A DNA stretch of 64,000 bases from MR-S7 sp000400995 (GTDB taxonomy: Bacteria; Pseudomonadota; Gammaproteobacteria; Burkholderiales; Burkholderiaceae_C). This document shows, one piece after another, positions 17,257 to 26,143 of the stretch; within the stretch, counting starts at the first letter, position 1; the number at the start of each line of letters is the position of its first letter. The stretch is taken from positions 806,001 through 870,000 of the forward strand of contig NZ_CP152342.1 of the NCBI RefSeq assembly GCF_045291395.1, written 5' to 3'. The position numbers and the translations under genes were made by a program. The notes beneath the pieces were generated by a model, which saw nothing but the letters and a program-made list of their open reading frames with translations, made no database searches and was not told the origin of the DNA.

Positions 17257-17292
17257 AAAAAGCAAAAAGCCGCCTGGAGACCAAGGCGGCTT
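17257..17292 (-). terminator. Rho-independent terminator after bcp
   Basis: On the minus strand AAGCCGCCT pairs with AGGCGGCTT around an 8-base loop, followed by TTTGCTTTTT. It lies 100 bases after the bcp stop and just before the PhoH gene. Confidence 0.85.
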
Positions 17293-17391
17293 GCGAGCGG
17301 GGAGGGCGCGGTGCGTTTTTCAGCAGCATTGACCCATTATGCATGCTCCCCGTGACGGCGCCCGCGCAGTGGCGCGCGGGCCGGGCGGGCT

Positions 17392-17880
17392 TTAGGCAGC
17401 CTTCTTGACGGGGGCCTTGATGGCCTTGACGGCCTTGAGCACTTCGTCCACGTGGCCGGGAACCTTCAGGCCGCGCCACTCCTGCACCAGCATGCCGTCG
17501 GGGCCGACGAGGAAGGTGCTGCGCTCGATGCCCTTGACCTTCTTGCCGTACATGATCTTGTTCTTGACCACACCGAACATGTGGCACATCTTCTCTTCGG
17601 TGTCGGCAATCAGCTCGAAGGGCAGCTCCAGCTTTTCCTTGAAATCGTCGTGCGACTTCATGTTGTCGCGCGAGACGCCGAACACGGTGGCGCCGGCCTT
17701 CACGAAGTCCTTGAACTTGTCGCGGAACTGCATGGCCTCGGTGGTGCAGCCCGGCGTGTTGTCCTTGGGGTAGAAGTACAGGATCAGGATCTGGCCCTGG
17801 TGCGAAGTGTTGGTGACCTTGATTCCGCCGGTCGCGTTGGCTTCAAATTCAGGAAGGGGTTTGTTGACAACGATCGCCAT
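17392..17880 (-). CDS. bcp: Peroxiredoxin, Bcp/PrxQ family
   Basis: 162 residues from MAIVVNKPLPEFEANATGG. Thiol peroxidase that reduces H2O2 and organic peroxides. The peroxidatic Cys is in YFYPKDNTPGCTTEAMQFRD. The resolving Cys normally five residues later in PrxQ (CTxEACxF) is replaced by Met (CTTEAMQF), so this enzyme would act as a 1-Cys type or use another Cys such as that in EEKMCHMFGVV. The C-terminus is Lys/Ala-rich (AIKAPVKKAA). The ATG at 17880 matches the family. Followed by a terminator. Confidence 0.93.
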   Translation of the reverse strand: MAIVVNKPLPEFEANATGGIKVTNTSHQGQILILYFYPKDNTPGCTTEAMQFRDKFKDFVKAGATVFGVSRDNMKSHDDFKEKLELPFELIADTEEKMCHMFGVVKNKIMYGKKVKGIERSTFLVGPDGMLVQEWRGLKVPGHVDEVLKAVKAIKAPVKKAA

Positions 17881-18020
17881 GGCGCTTCTATCTCTCTGCA
17901 ATTAGCCGATGAAAAGCCGGGGGAAAATGGGTCTGGCTTGTAGGCAAGTGCCCCCCGACCGCAACACACGATTCTACCCCGAACGCCTCTTATTCGCGAG
18001 TGGGCGCCCAGGTGCCCGAG

Positions 18021-18410
18021 TTACGGGTGGTGTCTTGCCGGCGGCTCCAGCAGCAGCGCCGCGACCACGTTGCGCCCTTCGCCCGCCAGGATGTTGTAGG
18101 TGCGGCAGGCGGCCTGGGTGTCCATGGTCTCCAGGCCGATGCGCCGCGCCATCAGCGGCTGCAGCCAGGCGGCGGGCGGAAAGCGGTTGCGTGCGCCGCT
18201 GCCGAAGATCACGACCTCGGCGTCGAGTTCGGCCAGCTGGGCGAAGTGCGCGGGCGTGAGGTCCTCGAAGCGGTCGCAATGCCAGTCGATGCGCTGGCCG
18301 TGCGAGCCCACGACCACGCTGGCGGTGACCTTGTCGGCGTCGATGCCGATCCAGCCCGGCCCATAGGCGGTGATGGTCTGTACGTCGGAGCGGTCGGGCT
18401 GGAATTTCAT
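18021..18410 (-). CDS. Mth938-like (DUF498) domain protein
   Basis: 129 residues: MKFQPDRSDVQTITAYGPGWIGI, then VVVGSHGQRIDWHC, AELDAEVVIFGSGARNRFPP, GLETMDTQAACRTYNILAGEGRNVVAALLL. This is the Mth938/NDUFAF3-like fold found in small bacterial proteins and in a mitochondrial complex I assembly factor. The bacterial function is not established. Divergent from alaA across 68 bases that should hold both promoters. Confidence 0.88.
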   Translation of the reverse strand: MKFQPDRSDVQTITAYGPGWIGIDADKVTASVVVGSHGQRIDWHCDRFEDLTPAHFAQLAELDAEVVIFGSGARNRFPPAAWLQPLMARRIGLETMDTQAACRTYNILAGEGRNVVAALLLEPPARHHP

Positions 18411-18478
18411 GCGGAGGCCGTCGGGGGAACTGTGGTCAAATTATAGGTTTTCCCCCTATTGATGCCCTGGGCCCGTCC

Positions 18479-19711
18479 ATGAAGCCGATCCACAAGTCCG
18501 CGAAGCTGAGCAACGTTCTCTACGATGTCCGAGGCCCGATCGTGGACGCGGCCAAGCAGATGGAGGACGAAGGCCAGAAGATCATCAAGCTGAACATCGG
18601 CAACATGGCTCCGTTCGGCTTCGATGCGCCCGAGGAAGTGCAACAGGACATGATCCGCAACCTGCCCAACTCGGCGGGCTACTCGGACAGCAAGGGCATC
18701 TTCGCCGCGCGCAAGGCGGTGATGCACTACACCCAGCAGCTCGGCATCGCGGGCGTGACGCTGGACGACATCTACCTGGGCAACGGCGCAAGCGAACTCA
18801 TCGTGATGGCGACCAACGCGCTGCTCGACGACGGCGACGAACTGCTCGTGCCCTCGCCCGACTACCCGTTGTGGACGGCGGCCACCAGCCTTTCGGGCGG
18901 CAAGCCGGTGCACTACGAGTGCCGCGAGGACGACGGCTGGATGCCCGACCTGGCCGACATGCGCGCAAAAATAGGCCCGCGCACGCGCGGCATCGTCGTC
19001 ATCAACCCCAACAACCCCACCGGCGCGCTGTACTCCACCGAGCTGCTCAAGGGCATCGTGCAGATCGCGCGCGAGCACAGCCTCGTGCTGCTGGTGGACG
19101 AGGTGTACGACAAGGTGCTGTACGACGGCGTGCAGTTCACCTCGATGGCGAGCCTGTCCACCGACGTGCTCACGCTCACCTTCAATTCGCTCTCCAAGGC
19201 CTACCGCTCCTGCGGCTACCGCGCGGGGTGGATGGTGATCTCCGGCCCCAAGGCCGACGCGCGCGACTACATCGAAGGCCTGAACATGCTGGCCAACCTC
19301 AAGCTCGGCTCCAACGTGCCGGGCCAGTGGGCGATCCAGACGGCGCTGGGCGGCTACCAGAGCATCAACGACCTGGTGCGGCCCGGCGGGCGCCTGCGCC
19401 GCCAGCGTGACCTGGCCTACGAGCTCATCACGCAGATCCCCGGCGTCACCTGCGTCAGGCCGCAGGCGGCGCTCTACATGTTCCCGCGGCTCGACCCGGA
19501 GATGTACCCCATCGCCGACGACCGCCAGTTCTTCATGGAAGTGCTGCGCGCCACGCGCGTGATGCTGGTGCAGGGCTCGGGCTTCAACTACCCCGACAAC
19601 CAGCACTTCCGCATCGTCTTCCTGCCGCACGAGGACGACCTGCGCGAGGCCATCGGCCGCTTGGCCGGGTTCCTGGCCGCCTACCGGCAGCGCCACGCGA
19701 AGGCCGCGTGA
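18479..19711 (+). CDS. alaA: Glutamate-pyruvate aminotransferase AlaA
   Basis: 410 residues. PLP class I aminotransferase making alanine from pyruvate. Highly similar to E. coli AlaA (YfbQ): MKPIHKSAKLSNVLYDVRGP, LNIGNMAPFGFDAPEE, YSDSKGIFAARKAVM, NGASELIVMATNALL, DYPLWTAATSLSGGK, VINPNNPTGALYS. The PLP Lys is in FNSLSKAYRSCGYRAGW. It is followed by hom and thrC in the same direction with only a repeat between, so this looks like an amino-acid operon. Confidence 0.93.
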   Translation: MKPIHKSAKLSNVLYDVRGPIVDAAKQMEDEGQKIIKLNIGNMAPFGFDAPEEVQQDMIRNLPNSAGYSDSKGIFAARKAVMHYTQQLGIAGVTLDDIYLGNGASELIVMATNALLDDGDELLVPSPDYPLWTAATSLSGGKPVHYECREDDGWMPDLADMRAKIGPRTRGIVVINPNNPTGALYSTELLKGIVQIAREHSLVLLVDEVYDKVLYDGVQFTSMASLSTDVLTLTFNSLSKAYRSCGYRAGWMVISGPKADARDYIEGLNMLANLKLGSNVPGQWAIQTALGGYQSINDLVRPGGRLRRQRDLAYELITQIPGVTCVRPQAALYMFPRLDPEMYPIADDRQFFMEVLRATRVMLVQGSGFNYPDNQHFRIVFLPHEDDLREAIGRLAGFLAAYRQRHAKAA

Positions 19712-19719
19712 AACTCATC

Positions 19720-19770
19720 TTTTGATAGCTGCTGGCGCTTTCCTGCTAAGCGCTGCAGCCCATTTTGACT
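19720..19770 (+). repeat. Dispersed palindromic repeat, copy 4
   Basis: TTGATAGCTGCTGGCGCTT, six bases, TAAGCGCTGCAGCCCATTTTGA between alaA and hom. AGCT end first. It ends 12 bases before the hom ATG, so it is inside the likely transcript and may not be a full terminator. Confidence 0.8.
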
Positions 19771-19782
19771 GGTAATCCTGAT

Positions 19783-21117
19783 ATGAAACCCATCCAAGTT
19801 GGCCTGCTCGGCATCGGCACCGTGGGCAGCGGCGTGTTCAACGTGCTGCAGCGCAACCAGGAGGAGATCCGCCGCCGCGCGGGCCGCGGCATCGAGATCG
19901 CCTGCGTGGCCGACCTGGACACCGCCCGCGCGCGCTCCATCGTGGGCGATAAGGCCCGCGTGGTGGGCGATGCGCGTGAGGTGATCGCCAACCCCGAGAT
20001 CGACATCGTGGTGGAACTGATCGGCGGCTACGGCATCGCCAAGCAGCTCGTGCTGGAGGCGATTGCCGCAGGCAAGCACGTGGTCACCGCCAACAAGGCG
20101 CTGCTGGCCGTGCACGGCACCGAGATCTTCAAGGCAGCCGCGGAGAAGGGCGTGGTCGTCGCCTACGAGGCGGCCGTGGCCGGCGGCATTCCCATCATCA
20201 AGGCGCTGCGCGAAGGCCTGACGGCCAACCAGATCCAGTGGGTGGCCGGCATCATCAACGGCACGACGAACTTCATCCTCTCCGAGATGCGCGACAAGGG
20301 CCTGGACTTCGACGTGGTGCTCAAGGAAGCGCAGCGCCTGGGCTACGCAGAGGCCGACCCGACCTTCGACATCGAGGGCGTGGATGCCGCGCACAAGGCC
20401 ACCATCATGAGCGCCATCGCCTTCGGCATCCCGGTGCAGTTCGACAAGGCCTACGTGGAGGGCATCACCAAGCTCGCCGGGGCCGACATCCGCTACGCCG
20501 AGCAACTGGGCTACCGCATCAAGCTGCTGGGCATCACCAAGCGCACGCCCAAGGGCATCGAGCTGCGCGTGCACCCGAGCCTGGTGCCCGCCAAGCGGCT
20601 GATCGCCAACGTCGAGGGCGCGATGAACGCCGTCGTGGTGCACGGCGACGCCGTGGGCACCACGCTGTACTACGGCAAGGGCGCGGGCAGCGAGCCCACG
20701 GCCAGCGCGGTGATCGCCGACCTCGTGGACATCACCCGCCTGATCGAGGCCGATCCCGCGCACCGCGTGCCCGCGCTGGCCTTCCAGAGCCACACGCTGG
20801 CGGCCGCCAGCGGCGAGCTGCCCGTGCTGCCCATGGCCGACGTGGTCACCAGCTACTACCTGCGCATCCGCGTGGCCGACGAGGCCGGCGTGCTCGCCAA
20901 GATCACCGGCATCCTGGCCGGCTCCGGCATCAGCATCGACGCGGTGCTGCAGCGCGAGGCCGACGAGGTGGGCGGCGAGGGCTCCACGCAGACCGACCTC
21001 ATCATCCTCACGCACGACACGCGCGAGGGCGACATGGACGCGGCGCTCGCGCAGATCCAGGGCCTGCCCACGGTGCTGGCGCCGATCACGCGCATCCGCA
21101 AGGAGGAGCTGAACTGA
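19783..21117 (+). CDS. hom: Homoserine dehydrogenase
   Basis: 444 residues. Reduces aspartate semialdehyde to homoserine for threonine and methionine. N-terminal Rossmann fold VGLLGIGTVGSGVFNVL, catalytic domain with GTTNFILSEM and YAEADPTFDIEGVDAAHKA (conserved Lys and Asp), and a C-terminal ACT domain (YYLRIRVADEAGVLAKITGILAG) expected to mediate threonine feedback. The stop TGA overlaps the thrC ATG (TGATG). The start ATG at 19783 matches the family. Confidence 0.98.
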   Translation: MKPIQVGLLGIGTVGSGVFNVLQRNQEEIRRRAGRGIEIACVADLDTARARSIVGDKARVVGDAREVIANPEIDIVVELIGGYGIAKQLVLEAIAAGKHVVTANKALLAVHGTEIFKAAAEKGVVVAYEAAVAGGIPIIKALREGLTANQIQWVAGIINGTTNFILSEMRDKGLDFDVVLKEAQRLGYAEADPTFDIEGVDAAHKATIMSAIAFGIPVQFDKAYVEGITKLAGADIRYAEQLGYRIKLLGITKRTPKGIELRVHPSLVPAKRLIANVEGAMNAVVVHGDAVGTTLYYGKGAGSEPTASAVIADLVDITRLIEADPAHRVPALAFQSHTLAAASGELPVLPMADVVTSYYLRIRVADEAGVLAKITGILAGSGISIDAVLQREADEVGGEGSTQTDLIILTHDTREGDMDAALAQIQGLPTVLAPITRIRKEELN

Positions 21118-22547
21118 TGCTGTACCTCTCCACGCGCGGCCATCCGGACCGCAAGCGCTTCTGCGACATCCTGCTCGAAGGCCTGGCGCCCGACGGCGGC
21201 CTGTACCTGCCCGAGCGCTATCCGCAGATCAGCGACGCGCAGCTCACGGAGCTGCGTGAGGTCTACCACAAGCAGGGCTATGCGGAGCTGGCCTTCCGCC
21301 TGCTCTCGCTCTACATCGACGACATCCCCGCCGCCGACCTGAAGCGCCTGTGCGAGAAAACGTACACCGCCGAGGTCTTCGGCACCGGCGAGATCGTCCC
21401 GCTGCGCCACCTTGAAGACGCCCTGTGGATCGAGGCCCTGTCCAATGGCCCCACGCTGGCCTTCAAGGACATGGCGATGCAACTGCTGGGCAACCTGTTC
21501 GAGTACGAACTGGCGCGGCGCGGCGAGCAGCTCAACATCCTGGGTGCCACCAGCGGCGACACCGGCAGCGCTGCCGAATACGCGATGCGCGGCAAGCGAG
21601 GCATCCGCGTCTTCATGACCAGCCCGCACGGGCGCATGAGCCCGTTCCAGCAGGCGCAGATGTTCTCGCTGCAGGACGAGAACATCCACAACCTCGCCAT
21701 CGAGGGCGTGTTCGACGACTGCCAGGACATCGTCAAGGCCGTGAGCAACGACCACGCGTTCAAGGCCCAGTACAAGATCGGCACCGTCAACTCGATCAAC
21801 TGGGCGCGGCTGCTTGCGCAGGTGGTCTACTACTTCGCGGGCTACATCCAGGCGACGGAAAGCAACGCGCAAAAGGTCAGCTTCGCCGTGCCCAGCGGCA
21901 ACTTCGGCAATGTCTGCGCGGGCCATGTCGCGCGGCAGATGGGCCTGCCGATCGACCGCCTGATCGTCGCCACCAACGAGAACGACGTACTCGACGAGTT
22001 CTTCCGCACCGGCGTCTACCAGGTGCGCGGCAGCGCGCAGACCTACGAGACCTCCAGCCCGTCGATGGACATCAGCAAGGCCAGCAACTTCGAGCGCTTC
22101 GTGTTCGACCTGCTGGGACGTGATGGCGCCGCCACGCGCGCGCTGTTCGAGGACGGCGTGGGCAGGCAGGGCCGCTTCGACCTGAGCGGCAGCCCTGCAT
22201 TCAAGGATGCCGCCGCGCGCTACGGCTTCGTGAGCGGCAAGAGTACCCACGCCGACCGCCTCGCCACCATCAAGGACACCTGGGAGCGCTTCGGCCAGAT
22301 CATCGACACCCATACCGCCGATGGCGTGAAGGTGGCGCGTGCGCTGCGGGGCGACCCGGCCGTGCCCATGGTCGTGCTGGAGACGGCGCTGCCCATCAAG
22401 TTCGCCGCCACCATCGAGGAAGCCCTGGGCCGCGCGCCCGACCGCCCCGCGAAGTTCGAGGGCATCGAAGCCCTGCCGAAGCGCGTGACCGTGCTGCCGG
22501 CCGACGCTCAGCAGGTGAAGTCCTACATCGCCGCCCACTGCGATTGA
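21117..22547 (+). CDS. thrC: Threonine synthase
   Basis: 476 residues. PLP enzyme converting O-phosphohomoserine to threonine. MLYLSTRGHPDRKRF, then the PLP Lys in GPTLAFKDMAMQLLGNL, GATSGDTGSAAEYAMRGK, GTVNSINWARLLAQVVYY and VPSGNFGNVCAGHVARQMG. The ATG at 21117 overlaps the hom stop and follows AAGGAGGAG (21100-21108). The frame is open further upstream inside hom but the conserved protein starts here. Completes alaA-hom-thrC. Confidence 0.98.
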   Translation: MLYLSTRGHPDRKRFCDILLEGLAPDGGLYLPERYPQISDAQLTELREVYHKQGYAELAFRLLSLYIDDIPAADLKRLCEKTYTAEVFGTGEIVPLRHLEDALWIEALSNGPTLAFKDMAMQLLGNLFEYELARRGEQLNILGATSGDTGSAAEYAMRGKRGIRVFMTSPHGRMSPFQQAQMFSLQDENIHNLAIEGVFDDCQDIVKAVSNDHAFKAQYKIGTVNSINWARLLAQVVYYFAGYIQATESNAQKVSFAVPSGNFGNVCAGHVARQMGLPIDRLIVATNENDVLDEFFRTGVYQVRGSAQTYETSSPSMDISKASNFERFVFDLLGRDGAATRALFEDGVGRQGRFDLSGSPAFKDAAARYGFVSGKSTHADRLATIKDTWERFGQIIDTHTADGVKVARALRGDPAVPMVVLETALPIKFAATIEEALGRAPDRPAKFEGIEALPKRVTVLPADAQQVKSYIAAHCD

Positions 22548-22550
22548 GGG

Positions 22551-22600
22551 TCAAATCGGCCTCCAGCGCTTGCCTGTCAAGCGCTGGCAGCTATCAATTT
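22551..22600 (+). repeat. Dispersed palindromic repeat, copy 5
   Basis: TCAAATCGGCCTCCAGCGCTTG, five bases, CAAGCGCTGGCAGCTATCAATTT: a near-complete copy with a ten-base perfect stem (CCAGCGCTTG / CAAGCGCTGG). GGCC end first. Three bases after the thrC stop. Confidence 0.85.
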
Positions 22601-22614
22601 GGAAGGATGGCGCC

Positions 22615-23166
22615 ATGAAGGTCGTCGGCTTCGCCGGCTATTCGGGCAGCGGCAAGACCACGCTGCTGGAGCAGGTCATCGCCGGCCTGCGCGCGCGCGG
22701 CCAGCGCGTGTCGGTCGTCAAGCATGCGCACCATGGCTTCGATATCGACCATGAAGGCAAGGACAGCTGGCGCCACCGCAAGGCGGGCGCGAGCGAGGTG
22801 CTCATCGCCTCCGACCAGCGCCTGGCGCTGATGCGCGAATACGACCAGCCGCGCGAACCCCATGTGCCCGAACTGCTGGCCGCGCTGGACCCGGCGGTGG
22901 ACTGGGTGCTGGTGGAAGGCTTCAAGCACGCGGATTTGCCCAAGATCGAGCTTCTGCGCGGCCAGTGGCTCGATAGCCGCGAGCGGCCCCCGCTCTATCC
23001 GCACGACCCCTGCATCGTCGCCGTCGCCACCGACGGCACGCCGCTGCCCGCACCCACGCCGCTGCCGGTGCTGGATGTGCGCGACCCGGCCGCCATCGTG
23101 GGCTGGCTGTTGGCGCAGGACGAGCGCTTTGACTATTCCTTCCCCAGCCTGGAAACCGAGCGATGA
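22615..23166 (+). CDS. mobB: Molybdopterin-guanine dinucleotide biosynthesis adaptor MobB
   Basis: 183 residues. GTP-binding adaptor of MGD synthesis. Walker A GYSGSGKTTLLEQVIAGL, then VSVVKHAHHGFDIDHEGKDSWRHRKAGA (the conserved KHxxHxFxxDxxGKDS-x-R-xxxAGA signature) and DWVLVEGFKHADLPKIELLR. The stop overlaps the moeA ATG (ATGA at 23163). First gene of mobB-moeA-moaD. An MobA gene is not in the window. Confidence 0.95.
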   Translation: MKVVGFAGYSGSGKTTLLEQVIAGLRARGQRVSVVKHAHHGFDIDHEGKDSWRHRKAGASEVLIASDQRLALMREYDQPREPHVPELLAALDPAVDWVLVEGFKHADLPKIELLRGQWLDSRERPPLYPHDPCIVAVATDGTPLPAPTPLPVLDVRDPAAIVGWLLAQDERFDYSFPSLETER

Positions 23167-24403
23167 GCACGCGCCCCCCCTCAAGCCCCTGGACGACGCG
23201 CTGGCCGAGCTGCTGGCGCAGGCCGCGCCGCTGGTGGGCACGGACACCGTCGATACCTTCGATGCCGACGGCCGCGTGCTCGCGCAGACCGCCGTCTCGC
23301 CGCTGCAGGTGCCGCCGCTGGACAACAGCGCCATGGACGGCTACGCCGTGCGCCGCGCCGACGTGGCGGCGCCGGGCGTGGCGCTGCCGATCACCCTTCC
23401 AGTCAGCCAGCGCATTCCCGCCGGCGCTGCCGGCACCCCGCTGGCCGCCGGCACGGCCGCGCGCATCTTCACCGGCGCGCCCGTGCCCGCAGGGGCCGAC
23501 GCCATCGTCATGCAGGAAGACTGCGAGGCACTGGACGGCGGCTCCTGCGTGCGTGTGAACGCCGTGCCCGCGCCCGGCCAGTGGGTGCGCCGTGCGGGCG
23601 AAGACATCGCCCTGGGCGCGCAGGTGCTCGCCGCCGGCACGCGCCTCACGCCCGCCGCCCTGGGCCTGGCCGCCAGCATCGGCCTGGGAACCCTGCAGGT
23701 GGCGCGCAGGCCGCGCGTGGCCCTGTTCTCGACCGGCGACGAACTCGTCATGCCCGGCGAAGTGCCGCCAGAGCGCATGCCGCCCGGCGCCATCTACAAC
23801 AGCAACCGCTTCTTCCTGCGCACCCTGCTGCGGCGCCTGGGCTGCGAGGTGGCGGACCTCGGCATCGTGCCCGACCGGCGCGAGGCCACCATCGCCGCGC
23901 TGCGCGAGGCCGCGCAGGCGTGCGACCTCATCGTCACCAGCGGCGGCGTCTCCGTGGGTGAGGAAGACCACATCAGGCCCGCCGTGGAAAGCCTGGGCAC
24001 GCTGGCCCTGTGGCAGATCGGGATGAAGCCCGGCAAGCCCTTCGCCTATGGCCGGGTAGGCGGTGCGCACTTCATGGGCCTGCCCGGCAACCCCGTCTCC
24101 AGCTTCATGACCTTCGCGTTGCTCGTGCGGCCCTTCGTGCTGCGGCTGCAGGGCGTGGCCGATGCGGCTCCCAGGTCCATGGCCGCCACCGCTGGATTCG
24201 ACTGGCCCCGGGCCGACAAGCGCCGCGAATTCCTGCGCGTGCGCCGCGCGCCGGACGGCACGCTGGAGCTGTTCCCCAACCAGAGCTCGGGCGTGCTCAC
24301 CTCGGCTGCCTGGGCCGACGGCGTGGTGGACAACCCCGCGGGTTGCACCATCGCGCGCGGAGACACCGTGCGCTACCTCCCCATGGCGGAGCTGCTGTCA
24401 TGA
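23163..24403 (+). CDS. moeA: Molybdopterin molybdenumtransferase MoeA (frameshift at codons 4-6)
   Basis: About 413 residues when corrected. Inserts molybdate into adenylated molybdopterin. Visible: VPPLDNSAMDGYAV (MoeA signature), RIFTGAPVPAGADAIVMQED, RRAGEDIALGAQVL, VALFSTGDELV, YNSNRFFLRTLLRRLG, VTSGGVSVGEEDHI, GKPFAYGRV and MGLPGNPVSSFMTF. The ATG at 23163 overlaps the mobB stop, but the frame is lost in a run of seven C (23174-23180). Eight C would give MSTRPPLKPLDDALAELL. Probably a sequencing deletion. The downstream moaD ATG overlaps the stop. Confidence 0.93.
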
Positions 24404-24663
24404 GCACAAGCAAGACCCTCACCGTGCGCTATTTCGCCTCCATCCGCGAAGCGGTGGGCACCGGCCAGGAAACGCTGCAGACCCAGGCCGACACGCTGGG
24501 TGCGCTGCGCGACGAACTCATCGCCCGCGGCGGCCCCTGGGCCGCCAGCCTGGCGCGCGGGCGCGCGGTGCGCATGGCGCTGGACCAGGTCATGGCGGGC
24601 GACGACGCGCCGCTGGCCCCGGGAGCCGAGGCGGCGTTCTTCCCACCCGTCACAGGCGGCTGA
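24400..24663 (+). CDS. moaD: Molybdopterin synthase small subunit MoaD
   Basis: 87 residues, ubiquitin-like fold: LTVRYFASIREAVGTGQETL, ALRDELIARGGPWAASLARG, RMALDQVMAGDDAPLAPGAEAAFFPPVTGG. The C-terminal Gly-Gly carries the thiocarboxylate sulfur given to precursor Z with MoaE. ATG overlaps the moeA stop. Its partner gene moaE is 2 kb away, beyond a minus-strand block. The 3' end overlaps the converging dapA-like gene by 14 bases. Confidence 0.95.
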   Translation: MSTSKTLTVRYFASIREAVGTGQETLQTQADTLGALRDELIARGGPWAASLARGRAVRMALDQVMAGDDAPLAPGAEAAFFPPVTGG

Positions 24664-25552
24664 GCGCCACCTCCTGCACGGCCGCGAGTGCCGCGATGCG
24701 CTGGGCATGCGCGGCGCTTGCCGCCTCCATCGGCGCGCGCAGGCCGGCCTGCATTGCGCCTTGGCTTGCGAGCAGGGCCTTGATGGGAGCGGGGTTGGGC
24801 TCGGCGAAGCAGGCCTCCGCCACCGGCGCCAGGGCCTGCCACAGCGCCCGGGCGCGCGGCAGGTCGCCGGCAGCCACGCAGTGCATCAATTCGGCGAAGC
24901 GTCCGGGCTGCCAGTGCGCGCTGGCGGCGATGGCGCCGCTGCCGCCCAGGGCCAGGGTGGGCAGGATCTGCGCATCCTCCCCCGCCAGCACCTGCAGTTG
25001 CCCGTCGGCGATGAGCGCCTGCGTCTTGGCCGCGCTGCCGCCGCAGTCCTTGATGGCGCGGATGCGCGGGTGCTGCGCCAGCGCGCGCAGGGTTTCCAGC
25101 TCCAGCGTCACGCCGGTGCGGTAGGGAATGTCGTAGACGATCAGCGGGTGCACGCTCGCGTCGGCGATCGCGCGGAACCAGTGCAGCAGGCCCGCCTGCG
25201 AGGGGCGGATGTAGTGGGGCGCGGGCACCAGCAGGCCGGCCAGGGGCCGGGCGTTCCAGCCGCGCACGCGCTCCAGCACGTGGCCCAGGTGGTAGCCCGA
25301 CAGGCCCATGGCCACGGGCAGGCCCTGTGCCGCGCCGAGCACGGTGTCCAGCACCGCGTCCTGCTCGGCGGCATCGAGCGCGGCGGCCTCGCCCGTGGAG
25401 CCGCACGCGACCACGCCGGCGATGCCGCTGGCGCGCAGCCGCTGCACCAGCGCGCGCAGCGCCGCGTGGTCCACCGATCCATCCGCGTGGAAAGGGGTGA
25501 CGAGGGGAATCCACAGGCCGGTGAACCCGGCGGGGGTGAGGGAGGCAGGCAT
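24650..25552 (-). CDS. 4-hydroxy-tetrahydrodipicolinate synthase-like lyase (DapA/NAL family)
   Basis: 300 residues. TIM-barrel class I aldolase of the DapA family. Visible: LWIPLVTPFHADGSVD, VACGSTGEAAALDAAEQ, LLVPAPHYIRPSQAGLLHWFRAIAD, HPLIVYDIPYRTG (catalytic Tyr) and IRAIKDCGGSAAK (Schiff-base Lys). It is likely DapA for lysine and peptidoglycan synthesis, but family members also act on sialic acid or sugar acids, so I leave the symbol empty. Encoded opposite to the molybdenum cofactor genes, and tail-overlaps moaD. Confidence 0.87.
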   Translation of the reverse strand: MPASLTPAGFTGLWIPLVTPFHADGSVDHAALRALVQRLRASGIAGVVACGSTGEAAALDAAEQDAVLDTVLGAAQGLPVAMGLSGYHLGHVLERVRGWNARPLAGLLVPAPHYIRPSQAGLLHWFRAIADASVHPLIVYDIPYRTGVTLELETLRALAQHPRIRAIKDCGGSAAKTQALIADGQLQVLAGEDAQILPTLALGGSGAIAASAHWQPGRFAELMHCVAAGDLPRARALWQALAPVAEACFAEPNPAPIKALLASQGAMQAGLRAPMEAASAAHAQRIAALAAVQEVALSRL

Positions 25553-25784
25553 CGGTTTCGTCCTTTCAAGGCATGGATGGCGACCGGGCAGACAACCGGA
25601 CGGATGCGCGCAGGGGCCTGGAGGCTTGAAAGGGAAACGGGGAAAGATCGTGCCTGTCGGTTCCGTCGCTCATCCGGACGGAACCGCAGCTCCGGTCAGA
25701 TGAGCTGGGGTTTTTGCGCTTTGCCCACGCACGGCGCGGCCGCCACGGAGGCGGTGCGGTAGGCGAGGGCGGGGCGCGAAGGCA
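25553..25784. other. Gap upstream of the dapA-like gene, with a hairpin
   Basis: No convincing gene is seen in these 232 bases. They contain a perfect inverted repeat GGTTCCGTC / GACGGAACC (25659-25667 and 25677-25685, nine-base loop). This is transcribed as part of a long leader if the minus-strand genes upstream read through. Function unknown. Confidence 0.5.
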
Positions 25785-26117
25785 TCAGCGCAGTATAGCG
25801 GGGGGCTGCGGCAGCTCGGGGCAGGGCCACTGCAGCAACTCGGCCAGGCGGCAGGTGATCCAGGCGGCTTCATCGGCGTTCACGCCGGAATCCGGGCCGG
25901 CGGCCAGGCCGGCGTGGATGCGCCGCAGGATCTCGGCTTCAGATGGCGCCTGCACGTGGTAGAGCTGCTGCGCGTGCTCCACCAGGTGGCAGGCCAGGTC
26001 TTCGCAGAGTTCGTAGCGCGTGCGCACCACCGCCGTGCTTTCGCGCAGTCGCTGGCGCGCATCGCTGTAGATCGCGATGAAGGAGGGCGGGACGGTGATC
26101 TGGTTGTCGTCGTGCAT
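25785..26117 (-). CDS. Conserved hypothetical protein
   Basis: 110 residues from MHDDNQITVPPSFIAIYSDA. No domain that I can name with confidence. It resembles a small cytosolic family common in Comamonadaceae, with a conserved PPSFIAIY start, a helical middle (RTRYELCEDLACHLVEHAQQ), and a C-terminal DEAAWITCRLAELLQWPCPEL. It has no signal or membrane segment. It lies between the DUF3149 gene and the dapA-like gene on the minus strand. Confidence 0.72.
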   Translation of the reverse strand: MHDDNQITVPPSFIAIYSDARQRLRESTAVVRTRYELCEDLACHLVEHAQQLYHVQAPSEAEILRRIHAGLAAGPDSGVNADEAAWITCRLAELLQWPCPELPQPPAILR

Positions 26118-26143
26118 CGGCGCATTGTCCCGCCGATGCGGCG

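Noticed and set aside
25553..25784. Lysine riboswitch before the dapA-like gene
   Set aside because: The gap is long enough, but I could not find the multi-stem lysine-element core, only a simple hairpin.
25670..25873. 67-codon minus-strand frame between the dapA-like and hypothetical genes
   Set aside because: Pro/Arg-rich, overlaps the better-supported gene ending at 25785, and has no ribosome site.
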